A stretch of 63,384 bases of DNA from Pseudomonadota bacterium (lineage in GTDB: Bacteria; Pseudomonadota; Gammaproteobacteria; Steroidobacterales; JBCBZW01), in the NCBI GenBank assembly GCA_039193195.1, contig JBCCWS010000034.1, positions 1 to 63,384 of the forward strand, in the 5' to 3' direction. A program made the position numbers and the translations under genes. Positions 52,740 to 60,929 of this stretch are shown here, in pieces (within the stretch, counting starts at the first letter, position 1; each line of letters opens with the position of its first letter). The notes under the pieces were generated by a model. The model saw nothing but the letters and a program-made list of their open reading frames with translations, made no database searches and had not been told where the DNA came from.

Positions 52740-55376
52740 TCACTCCGGCGCAGCAGTGACCTCGAAGGCGCCGATATCACACCGCTCCTGTAGATCGCCG
52801 TCCCCATCCTGCGGTCTTAGGACTCCGCGCTGATCAAAGCTCGGGCACTGCGCCAGCGTACCCATGTCGATCGCGGGGCTGGCGGGGAGCAACGCGTTGG
52901 TGAGCGTCGGACCGCCGTTGTTGCGCAAGGCGTCCAGCAGCGGGTCGACGCCAGGCAGATCGTTTGCTGCCGTCAGGTTGCAGCTGTCGTCGCTGTCGAG
53001 GTTGGCGCCGGCCGACTCGATCGCGAGATTGCTTGCGAAGCAGTCAGGCGCGGGGGCATTCCCCGCGACGATGGTGTTGGACAGGCGGATGCTGCTCAGC
53101 TCACCGTCGTTGGCGATGCCAGCGCCGCCGTTGGGCGCGAAGTTGTTGGCGATCGTGCTGCTGCGCGCCGTGAGCATGGCATTGATACCCACGTGGATCC
53201 CGCCGCCACTTATGCCGGCCTGGTTGGCGGAGATCGTACTGCTACTGATGGAGACCGTGGTGGGACCGAAGTCGCCAGTCGTCATCGATAGGGCGCCGCC
53301 AATCTCGCTCACCACGTTGTTGGTCAGCGCGCTGCGCGTGAGCTCGAGCACGCCGCCATCGTTGAAGATGGCACCACCGCCCCGCGCGCCGAGAGCGCGA
53401 TTACTGGTGAAGGACGATTGATCGATCACCAGACTACCGCCGAGCTGGTAGATGCCTCCGCCCGCCTCCCGGGCCGCGTTGCCGGCGATCACCACATTGC
53501 TCAGTTCGAGCCCGGCGAACTCGGAGAAGATCGCCCCGCCCTGCTCGGCTCGGCCACCGATCAGACTGAGATCGCTGATGCGTGCATCCGTGCGATCGAT
53601 AGTGAAGTGTCGGCTGTTCACGGCTTGCAAGGCGAGACCCCTTCCTGGGCCACGGATCGTCAGCGGTTTGTCCAGCACGATCGGGCCCCGGTTGAGCTTG
53701 ATGGTCGAGCCGGGCGGTAGATCGAAGGTGACCTCGCCGTTGCGGCAAGCTAACGCCACCGCTTGGCGCAGGCTGCCCGGGACGCGCTCGTCGCCGGCTA
53801 TGGTAACCACAGCGTTCAAGGCGCAGGTCTCCACGGTGGCCGTATCCGAGAACGGCGTGGGGTCTTCGTCACTGATCACCTCGGCCGTGTTGACGACGAT
53901 GGCGCCAACGGGCGCATCCGCGGCGATGGCCACGGGCACGGTCAGTAACACCGTCTCACCCGGCGCTAGGGAGACGTTGCGGGCCACGGTTGGGAAATCG
54001 GCTGCGTCGTCCGCCAGGATCGCATCCGCTTGCGGTGGGTTCAGCGTGACCGGCCCCACGAATATCGTCTCCGGCGGCAACGTATCGGTGATCACGGCGC
54101 TAGCCGTGGGGGAAGAGCCGACGTTGGTGATTTCGAGCGTGTAGCGCAACTGCGCGCCAGCGCCGACCGGCACGTCCACGCTGACTCGCTTTCTCAGCAC
54201 CAGGTCCACCGCCTGAGATTCGAAAGCGCCGATGTCGCAGCCGACGCCCTGCGGTCGAGTGACCCCGCGCTGATCCGTCGGTGCGCAGTTGTTCGGGTCG
54301 CCCGCATCCAAGGTAAGTACGTCCGGCAGCAGGGCCACCGTGTCCGTGGGGCCGCCGTAGCGACCGAGGGGCAGCAGCGCCGGCACCCGTGTCGTGCGAT
54401 CCCCCGGCTCGAAGGGGCCGCAGGTGCCGTCGTTGAACACGTTGAAGTCGAGCGAGCGCAGCACGGTCGGCTCGCTGCAGGTGCGCGACACCGTGTTCCC
54501 TGCGGCGATCGAGTTCCTCAGGGTGATGAGACCTCCGCTAGCAAACACATTGGCGAACAGAAAACCCGTCGCCGTGTTGTTGGTGATCGTGCTCTGCTCG
54601 ATCGTGATCAGCCCGCCTGATTTGTTGGCGATGATGGCAGTAGAGAGGTCGGTGGAGGTGGTGGCGTTGCCGGACACAGTGGTGTTGCGAAGCGTCACTT
54701 CACCGCCTTGGTTGAGCAGGGCGGCCACCGCGGAAAACCCCGAGCCGCGCGCCTCGTTGCGGTCCAAGGTGCTATCGACGATCAGCACTCGTCCGCGCAT
54801 GTTGTAGATCGCCGCGCCTTCCACCGTGGCGGGGAACGTGGCCGTCACCGTATTGCGGGCGATGGTCACCCGCTCAATCGTCAGCGAGCCGGTGTTGTAG
54901 ATCCCGGCGCCCTCGGCAAGGCCGAATCCATCGATGAAATTGTCCCTCACTACGGCGTCGGTCAGGGTGAGTTGACCGCGGTTGAAGATGCCGCCACCGG
55001 AGGAGAAGTTGGTGCCGCCGGCCAGGGTGACGCCTCGCACCACCACACTCGCCTGACCTATCTCGATGAGTCGATCACCGTTGGGACCGATGGTGAGCAG
55101 CTCCGCGCCCGGGCCATCGATGGAAAGTGATTTGTTGATCTCGAGCGGATCACCGGCGAGCGCGATGCTAGCGGGAAACGGAAGATCGAAGTCGATGGTC
55201 CCCGAGGGGCAAACCACTTGGATCGCACGACGCAAGGTCCCCGGGCCATCATCTTGCGCGGACACAACGGTGACCCGCGGCAAACACTCGCCCCCAAGTG
55301 ACTCGCTGGCCAATGCGGGGGAGAGCGCAGAGCATCCCATCAATATCCAGACCGTGAAGCGTGCGTGAAGCGTCAT
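52740..55376 (-). CDS. Secreted beta-helix protein with DUF11 domain
   Basis: An 878-residue protein with a signal peptide (VWILMGCSALSPALASES). Two parallel beta-helix domains each open with a TLRRAI/SLRQAV-type motif (DDGPGTLRRAIQVVCPSG; PGSLRQAVALACRNG) and have many NT..GN..A turns. Both end in a choice-of-anchor Q motif (CDIGAFE). Between them lies a DUF11-like Ig domain (VDLVLRKRVSVDVPVGAGAQLRYTLEITNVG). The duplicated plan suggests internal gene duplication. It is likely an outer-surface adhesin or polysaccharide-binding protein. GAGG precedes the ATG at good spacing. Confidence 0.85.
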   Translation of the reverse strand: MTLHARFTVWILMGCSALSPALASESLGGECLPRVTVVSAQDDGPGTLRRAIQVVCPSGTIDFDLPFPASIALAGDPLEINKSLSIDGPGAELLTIGPNGDRLIEIGQASVVVRGVTLAGGTNFSSGGGIFNRGQLTLTDAVVRDNFIDGFGLAEGAGIYNTGSLTIERVTIARNTVTATFPATVEGAAIYNMRGRVLIVDSTLDRNEARGSGFSAVAALLNQGGEVTLRNTTVSGNATTSTDLSTAIIANKSGGLITIEQSTITNNTATGFLFANVFASGGLITLRNSIAAGNTVSRTCSEPTVLRSLDFNVFNDGTCGPFEPGDRTTRVPALLPLGRYGGPTDTVALLPDVLTLDAGDPNNCAPTDQRGVTRPQGVGCDIGAFESQAVDLVLRKRVSVDVPVGAGAQLRYTLEITNVGSSPTASAVITDTLPPETIFVGPVTLNPPQADAILADDAADFPTVARNVSLAPGETVLLTVPVAIAADAPVGAIVVNTAEVISDEDPTPFSDTATVETCALNAVVTIAGDERVPGSLRQAVALACRNGEVTFDLPPGSTIKLNRGPIVLDKPLTIRGPGRGLALQAVNSRHFTIDRTDARISDLSLIGGRAEQGGAIFSEFAGLELSNVVIAGNAAREAGGGIYQLGGSLVIDQSSFTSNRALGARGGGAIFNDGGVLELTRSALTNNVVSEIGGALSMTTGDFGPTTVSISSSTISANQAGISGGGIHVGINAMLTARSSTIANNFAPNGGAGIANDGELSSIRLSNTIVAGNAPAPDCFASNLAIESAGANLDSDDSCNLTAANDLPGVDPLLDALRNNGGPTLTNALLPASPAIDMGTLAQCPSFDQRGVLRPQDGDGDLQERCDIGAFEVTAAPE

Positions 55377-55680
55377 CCGTGATACCTCAGTGAGTTTCTG
55401 GCTATTAGCCTAGATGGCTGCCCATAGCCCTCGCAACCTACCCCCTCGGGCTGGCCAGGCGCTAGTGGCGTGCAGTTGTCTGGACATCTGCGGTCGGCGG
55501 ACCTGTGTAACGCATGTCGGTTGACGCATAGACCTCGATACTGCGAGCCTTAGGCGCGCGGTGTCGTTAAGCAGCTTGTCCGAGCGTTGCGCCGCGTGCC
55601 TGACATCACTTGTTACTAGGCAGGTGAGCTCGCTGTCAGTCGACCGGTCGCCGCCACGTGGAAAGCTAAGGAGTGCTTCG
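55377..55680. other. Divergent intergenic region
   Basis: About 300 bases between the minus-strand beta-helix gene and the plus-strand FG-GAP gene, with no gene of its own. It must hold both promoters; no clear -35/-10 pair or operator palindrome stands out. Confidence 0.4.
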
Positions 55681-57657
55681 ATGCGTTGCCAAACGACTCC
55701 CCCCACCTTATTGAACGCGTTCTGCCAGGTTAGCTTTGCCCTTGCGGGGTTCTGGCCCCTCGTGCCTTTGGCCTCGTCCTTCCCCGCTGAGATCGACGTG
55801 CTCGATCTGCTGCCAGAGAACGGCGGCGACGGCAGTGTGGGCGTGGTCCTAGTCGGCGCCCAGGCCGACGACCGCGCCGGGATCGCCGTAAGCGCCGCTC
55901 AGGATCTGAACAACGACGGCGTCGCCGATATTGCCGTCGGCGCGGATGCCTACGATTTTCCTGATCGTACTCGGGCTGGCGGGCTGTTCGTGGTCTACGG
56001 CGGCCCTACGCTCGGCGCTGAGTTCGACCTGTCGCGACTGGAGGCTGAGCAGCTACCTGACGGTTCCCTTGGCTTTCTAATCCTAGGTGCATCGGGGCAG
56101 GTGGGTTTGGGAGAGACGGCTGCCGATGTCGGCGACATCAGCGGTGACGGCATCGGCGATCTGCTCTTCGCGAGCCCCGAGTTCGGCTCCGTAGGCGTTA
56201 GCTACTTACTGAACGGATTCGACGGTGTGCAGCCATTTCCCTTCGGTCCCATCGTCGATGCCGATGAGTTCAATTTCTTCGACATCGGCTCCAATTACGT
56301 GGGATCGGTGCCCGGTGGAGAACCTCCCCCCGGAGGCCAGGATGAAAAGTCAGGCTCGGCGATCGCGAACGTGGGTGATGTCAACGGGGACGGGTTTGAC
56401 GATCTCGGTATCGGCGGACCCGGGGCGGCCCTGCCGAGCGTGCCGCGACCGCAGGCCACGGGGCGAGCATACGTGGTGTTCGGACCGACGGACGCTCGCT
56501 TGAACGGCAACGACCTCCTCGAGATCACACCCGGCGGCGGCAACGACGGGAGTCGCGGCTTCGTCGTAGACGGCTATTTCCAGCGCAGCACGGTGGGCTC
56601 CTCGATCACCGGCGCGGGCGATATCAACAACGATGGCGTCGACGATGTGGCGGTCGGTGCGGGCGGACTGGGCCAGGTGTTCGTGGTCTACGGCAGCAGC
56701 GTGTTCAATCCTGCGCGCTACGACGTGCGGCAGTTCGCGGAAGGTGCGAACGATGGCACCTTCGGTTTCCTGATCAAGGCCGAGGTGGAGCCCGCCGGAC
56801 TGGGGGGGCCGATCTTGGGGGGAGTCGACTTCAACCAGGACGGCCTATCGGACTTGGTGATCACGGCGTCTCGCGGGCGCAACGAGGCGCCCGAGGTGTT
56901 CGTGCTGTATGGGCGCGACGGGGATTTTCCGCCAGCACTCGACCTATCGGAGTTGCGCGACGGCGACGGTTCCCTGGGCACGCATATCATCGCCACCATC
57001 GAGGACGTGCTGGCACTGAGCGACCTCGCGACGGGCGACGTCAACAACGATGGGCTGGTGGACCTGGTGATCGGCGCCGGCAGTGATACGAGCGCGGACG
57101 GTCGTGCCTACGTGCTCTTCGGTCAGCCCGGGGGATTTGCGCCAACAATCAATCTCGCTGGCCTCTTTGAGGCTAACGGCGGCGACGGTACCGATGGCTT
57201 CGTGGTCGTGAGCAGTGAGGGTGCCCGCGGGCGGGTCGGTGCCTCCGTATCGGCGGGCGGTGACGTGAATGGCGACGGACTGCAAGATCTCGTCGTCGGC
57301 TCACCTACCGCTGGCGAGAACGGCGCGGCCTACGTCGTGTACGGGCGCCAAGACTCCGATCTCGATGAGGATGGCATCGCGAACGACGCGGACAATTGCA
57401 CCCTAGTTGCGAACGCGGATCAGCGCGACTCGAACGGCGATGGCTACGGCAATCGCTGCGACGCTGATCTGGATGACAACTGCGTGGTCGACGCTCGGGA
57501 CTGGTTCATCATGCGAGACGTTATCGGCACCGATGATCCGGATGCAGATCTCGATGGCGACGGCATCGTCAACGGTGCCGATGCGTTGAGGCTCTTCTCC
57601 CTTCGGTTCTCGCCGCCCGGTCCCTCGGGGGTGACGGACGCCTGCGAAGCCACCTAG
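55681..57657 (+). CDS. Secreted FG-GAP repeat protein, paralogue of 50734-52572
   Basis: A 658-residue protein with a signal segment (CQVSFALAGFWPLVPLASS) and about seven FG-GAP repeats with calcium loops (DLNNDGVADIAVGAD, DVNGDGFDDLGIGGP, DINNDGVDDVAVGA, DVNGDGLQDLVVGSP). The end repeats the plan of the other FG-GAP protein: TSP3-like DLDEDGIANDADNC, DSNGDGYGNRCDADLDDNC, dockerin-like WFIMRDVIGTDDPDADLDGDG, and PPGPSGVTDAC. The ATG at 55681 has AAGGAG upstream and is preferred to the longer frame from 55561. Confidence 0.86.
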   Translation: MRCQTTPPTLLNAFCQVSFALAGFWPLVPLASSFPAEIDVLDLLPENGGDGSVGVVLVGAQADDRAGIAVSAAQDLNNDGVADIAVGADAYDFPDRTRAGGLFVVYGGPTLGAEFDLSRLEAEQLPDGSLGFLILGASGQVGLGETAADVGDISGDGIGDLLFASPEFGSVGVSYLLNGFDGVQPFPFGPIVDADEFNFFDIGSNYVGSVPGGEPPPGGQDEKSGSAIANVGDVNGDGFDDLGIGGPGAALPSVPRPQATGRAYVVFGPTDARLNGNDLLEITPGGGNDGSRGFVVDGYFQRSTVGSSITGAGDINNDGVDDVAVGAGGLGQVFVVYGSSVFNPARYDVRQFAEGANDGTFGFLIKAEVEPAGLGGPILGGVDFNQDGLSDLVITASRGRNEAPEVFVLYGRDGDFPPALDLSELRDGDGSLGTHIIATIEDVLALSDLATGDVNNDGLVDLVIGAGSDTSADGRAYVLFGQPGGFAPTINLAGLFEANGGDGTDGFVVVSSEGARGRVGASVSAGGDVNGDGLQDLVVGSPTAGENGAAYVVYGRQDSDLDEDGIANDADNCTLVANADQRDSNGDGYGNRCDADLDDNCVVDARDWFIMRDVIGTDDPDADLDGDGIVNGADALRLFSLRFSPPGPSGVTDACEAT

Positions 57658-57736
57658 CTACCTAGGGGTTGTTAGCCTTGGCGCACCACCATCGCAGCTG
57701 CATGGCGCGAGCATCGTTAGAAGGAAGTAGTCGATC

Positions 57737-59479
57737 ATGTTTCTCCGTCTCTCGGCCGTCGGGTCGGTCGTTTTCGCCCTCCTTTCATTCGCGACAGTCG
57801 CTCACGGGGCTCGCGTCCCCATCGGCGAGGCCCGATGCTCCCTCGCAGAGTCGATCGGCGACAACGTGGCGGGTGTGGTGTGGAACGGCGCGACCCAGGC
57901 GCTGCTCGCCGTTGATGCGGGCGAGCGCCGCGCCACCCTGATCGACGACCAATGCCAAGCCATGACGCAGTGGGATCTCGCAGCGATCGGCATGAGCCTC
58001 CCCGCAGGGGTGGCCTACGACAGCGAGACAGCGCGCTACGCCTTCGTCGACGCCACGCAGGCACGCGTGTTCGCGACGGATACGACAGGCGCGCTAGAGG
58101 GCACTTGCGACTTGGTAGCCCTCGGGGCCGGCTCGCCAACGGGCATAGCCTGGGATCCGAATCTCGCCCAGTACCTGGTGGTCGACGGGCTGCGCAACGA
58201 GGCCACCGCGATCCACCTCGACGTGCTAGACGGCGGTCCCTGCACGCTCGTGTCAAGCGGGGATCTGAGCGAGGCTGGCATTAGCCGCCCGGTCGACGTC
58301 ACCTACCTGGAGGATCTGCGCCTCTACGCGGTGGCCGACGAGGCCACGGATCTCATCGTCTACTTGAACGCGTCGCTGGAGCGGCGTGACGCCTGGCAGA
58401 CCCTCGAGGGGCTTGGCGCCGGTGATGTCACCGGCCTCGCCTACGACGACGCCATCGAGCGCTTCTACCTAGTCGATTTCATCAGTGACGAGCTAATCCG
58501 GGCCGACGTTCGCGGCACGAGCGTGCTCGTATGTCCGACGGAGTTCTTCGGGTCTGTCACGGACGTCAGCTACATCGAGCAGAGCGACGAGCTTCTCTAT
58601 ATCGACAACGTGCTGCTCCAGCTCAACGTGCTCGATGCGACCACCTGCGCCGTGACGCGGAGTATCGCCCTGGAACCCTTGGGCCTGCTGGGCAGTCTGG
58701 CGGTCGGCTATCTTCCCTCCACGGACGAGATCGTCGTAAGCGATATCAGTCCACCGGAGCTCGTGTTCATCGACAACGCCACCGGGGTGGTGAACGACCG
58801 TTGTTCACTGGAGGCGATCGGCGCCATCGTCGCCACCAGTGTGGGCGCGCTGCCGGCGCTGGATGCCCTGGTAGTGGTGAACGAGCCCGACGTGATCGTC
58901 CTCGATCGAGACTGCGGGCTCCAGCTCGTCACACCCCTCCTGACACGTGGCACTCCCGCCAACGACACCTTCTTCGGTATCGGGGCGCTCGCGCACAACC
59001 CAGCGCTACAGAGCTTCGTTCTCTACGAGCGCTTCAGCGGGCAAGTGCATTCTGTAGGCCTCGGCGGGCGGCAGGACCTGGAGTTTGATTTGGACGGTGT
59101 CCGCCATGGCGGTACCACCGGCCTGGTCAGCGCCGGCAGGCCAGGCGCGTTCTTTCTGCAAGACAACACGCGTGACGGGATCTTTCGACTAGAGGTGCCG
59201 GCGTTGGCAGAGCCTCGCGGCGTCTCTGGCTCCTACCGCGCGCAGGGGCGGCCGTTCGCCTTGTCGCTGTTCGAACTTGGGGACGGGGTGTTGACCGGAC
59301 GCCTGTCGCTTCCTATCGGCGTGGTGGAAGTATCCGGCCGTCGCACCGACACCGGCACGGTGCTGGTGAGCTTCGCTGCCACTGGCATGGGTGCGCTTGC
59401 GTTGACGGGGCGGGTTAGCGCTGATTTCGAGCGTATCGACTTTCCTCCCCCGCTGGGCACGCTCGTGCGAGAGCGCTAG
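57737..59479 (+). CDS. Uncharacterised secreted protein, propeller-like
   Basis: I do not recognise the family. The 580-residue product has a signal peptide (VVFALLSFATVAHG). The mature part has at least six units with a pattern such as AGVVWNGATQALLAVDA, AGVAYDSETARYAFVD, TGIAWDPNLAQYLVVD and VDVTYLEDLRLYAVAD. These resemble a beta-propeller made of YWTD/SMP-like blades. Paired Cys residues appear once per blade (ARCSL, DQCQA, GTCDL, GPCTL). The C-terminus is a separate beta-rich domain. GAAGGAAG precedes the ATG. It follows the FG-GAP gene by 79 bases and may share its transcript. Confidence 0.7.
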   Translation: MFLRLSAVGSVVFALLSFATVAHGARVPIGEARCSLAESIGDNVAGVVWNGATQALLAVDAGERRATLIDDQCQAMTQWDLAAIGMSLPAGVAYDSETARYAFVDATQARVFATDTTGALEGTCDLVALGAGSPTGIAWDPNLAQYLVVDGLRNEATAIHLDVLDGGPCTLVSSGDLSEAGISRPVDVTYLEDLRLYAVADEATDLIVYLNASLERRDAWQTLEGLGAGDVTGLAYDDAIERFYLVDFISDELIRADVRGTSVLVCPTEFFGSVTDVSYIEQSDELLYIDNVLLQLNVLDATTCAVTRSIALEPLGLLGSLAVGYLPSTDEIVVSDISPPELVFIDNATGVVNDRCSLEAIGAIVATSVGALPALDALVVVNEPDVIVLDRDCGLQLVTPLLTRGTPANDTFFGIGALAHNPALQSFVLYERFSGQVHSVGLGGRQDLEFDLDGVRHGGTTGLVSAGRPGAFFLQDNTRDGIFRLEVPALAEPRGVSGSYRAQGRPFALSLFELGDGVLTGRLSLPIGVVEVSGRRTDTGTVLVSFAATGMGALALTGRVSADFERIDFPPPLGTLVRER

Positions 59480-59482
59480 CCC

Positions 59483-59506
59483 GCGTCCGCGGTGTCGCGC
59501 GGACGC
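59483..59506 (+). terminator. Terminator-like hairpin
   Basis: GCGTCCGCG and CGCGGACGC form a perfect 9-bp stem with a six-base loop, starting three bases after the stop of the secreted protein gene. No T-run follows. Confidence 0.5.
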
Positions 59507-59627
59507 CCCCGCCACGAGGCGGACGGGCGGTTGCCTACAGGTCGACGACCCACGCGGACCTCGAGATGCCGCGCCAACCGCGCGGCCACCGAAGGATCGG
59601 AAGGACCAAGGCTGCCCCTACACCAGC

Positions 59628-60080
59628 TCAGGCCCGTTCGTCCTTCACCGACTCCATCACCACGTGCGTGGTTATCGTACGCACTTGGGGCAAGGTGCCG
59701 AGCACATCGGTGTGGAAGATCTTGTAGGCGGCCAGATCTGCCGTTTCCACCCGCAGCAGGTACTCGAAGGCACCGGTGATGTTGTGACACTCACGCACCT
59801 CCGGCGACTGCACGATCGCCGCCTCGAAGGCGTGCTGCGACTCGGAAGTGTGGCTAGAGAGGCCCACGGCGATGTAGGCCGTAAAGCCGATACCCATTGC
59901 GGCTCGGTCGAGCACGGCCCGGTAGCCACTGATCACACCGCTGCGCTCAAGCTCCTGCACCCGGCGCAGGCAGGCGGAGGCGGACAGGCCAACGCGGTCG
60001 GCCAATTCGGCGTTGGTAACACGCCCATCGCTCACCAGCTCATGCAAGATTCTGTTGTTTGTCTTGTCCAGCGCCGCCAT
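59628..60080 (-). CDS. Lrp/AsnC-family regulator
   Basis: A 150-residue Lrp-type regulator. It has an N-terminal HTH (LDKTNNRILHELVSDGRVTNAELADRVGLSASACLRRVQELE) and a C-terminal RAM ligand-binding domain (FTAYIAVGLSSHT...EVRECHNITGAFEYLLRVETADLAAY). The ATG at 60080 gives the typical start MAALDKTNNRIL; a TTG further upstream is less likely. It is divergent from a LysE-type exporter, the common layout where the regulator senses an amino acid and switches on its export. Confidence 0.9.
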   Translation of the reverse strand: MAALDKTNNRILHELVSDGRVTNAELADRVGLSASACLRRVQELERSGVISGYRAVLDRAAMGIGFTAYIAVGLSSHTSESQHAFEAAIVQSPEVRECHNITGAFEYLLRVETADLAAYKIFHTDVLGTLPQVRTITTHVVMESVKDERA

Positions 60081-60094
60081 AAGTTGCGTGTATA

Positions 60095-60108
60095 GCGTAA
60101 ATTTACGC
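60095..60108. promoter_or_regulatory. Palindromic operator between lrp-like and lysE-like genes
   Basis: GCGTAAATTTACGC is a perfect 14-base palindrome in the 72-base gap between the divergent genes, AT-rich in the middle like Lrp-family operators. It is the obvious candidate for the regulator's own binding site. Confidence 0.65.
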
Positions 60109-60152
60109 AATCATGCAAGCACATTTCGTCGATCTTGCCGAATACTAGAGCC

Positions 60153-60758
60153 ATGAACATCGAGCTTATCGGCGGCCTGGCCGCCTTCGCGGTGGTGTCC
60201 TCCATCACCCCGGGACCGAACAACCTGATGCTCATGGCGAGCGGCGCCAACTACGGCTTCCGCAGGACCATTCCGCACATGCTGGGCGTAGGCCTGGGCT
60301 TCGGCTTCATGGTGCTGATCGTGGGCCTGGGTCTGATGGGCCTATTCACCGCGATCCCTGCCAGCTATACGGTGCTGAAGATCGTCAGCGTGCTGTACCT
60401 CCTGTACCTAGCCTTCAAGATCGGTACGGCGGCGGCACCCGCGCGGCACGGGCAGGCGCGGGGTCGCCCGTTCAACTTCTGGCAGGCGGCTGCGTTCCAA
60501 TGGGTGAACCCAAAGGCCTGGACCATGGCACTTACCTCGGTGGCCGTGTACGCGCCAAAGCAGAGCCTGCTCGCCGTGTTGTTCGTGGCCAGCGTGTTCG
60601 CCCTCATCAATCTGCCCTGCGTGAGCGCCTGGACCGTACTCGGCGAGCAGCTGCGATCGATCCTGTCGAGCCCCGCCCGCCTGCGCGCCTTCAACTGGTC
60701 CATGGCGCTGCTGCTCGTGGCTTCCCTCTACCCGGTACTAGCCACTTCCGCACACTAG
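60153..60758 (+). CDS. LysE/RhtB-family amino-acid exporter
   Basis: A 201-residue inner-membrane exporter with six predicted helices. The family motif near helix 1 is SSITPGPNNLMLMASGANYGFRR; further markers are GVGLGFGFMVLIVGLGL and the mid-region FQWVNPKAWTMALT. It exports an amino acid (RhtB/LysE type). The ATG at 60153 is preferred to the earlier frame start at 60135, which lies closer to the operator palindrome. It is controlled most likely by the divergent Lrp-type gene. Confidence 0.9.
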   Translation: MNIELIGGLAAFAVVSSITPGPNNLMLMASGANYGFRRTIPHMLGVGLGFGFMVLIVGLGLMGLFTAIPASYTVLKIVSVLYLLYLAFKIGTAAAPARHGQARGRPFNFWQAAAFQWVNPKAWTMALTSVAVYAPKQSLLAVLFVASVFALINLPCVSAWTVLGEQLRSILSSPARLRAFNWSMALLLVASLYPVLATSAH

Positions 60759-60929
60759 GCCGGCGGTTCGCGAGCCAACGCTGCGCCGCACGCTTGCGCT
60801 GGGGGCGGGCACCAGCGGATCATCTGCGCCCGTTGAGGCTCGCGAAGCGGGCGACAACGCTCGGGCGCAACGGGGTCGCACAACCGATCGGCGGAGCGCG
60901 AACTATTATTCCAGCCGTAGTGTGCCACC

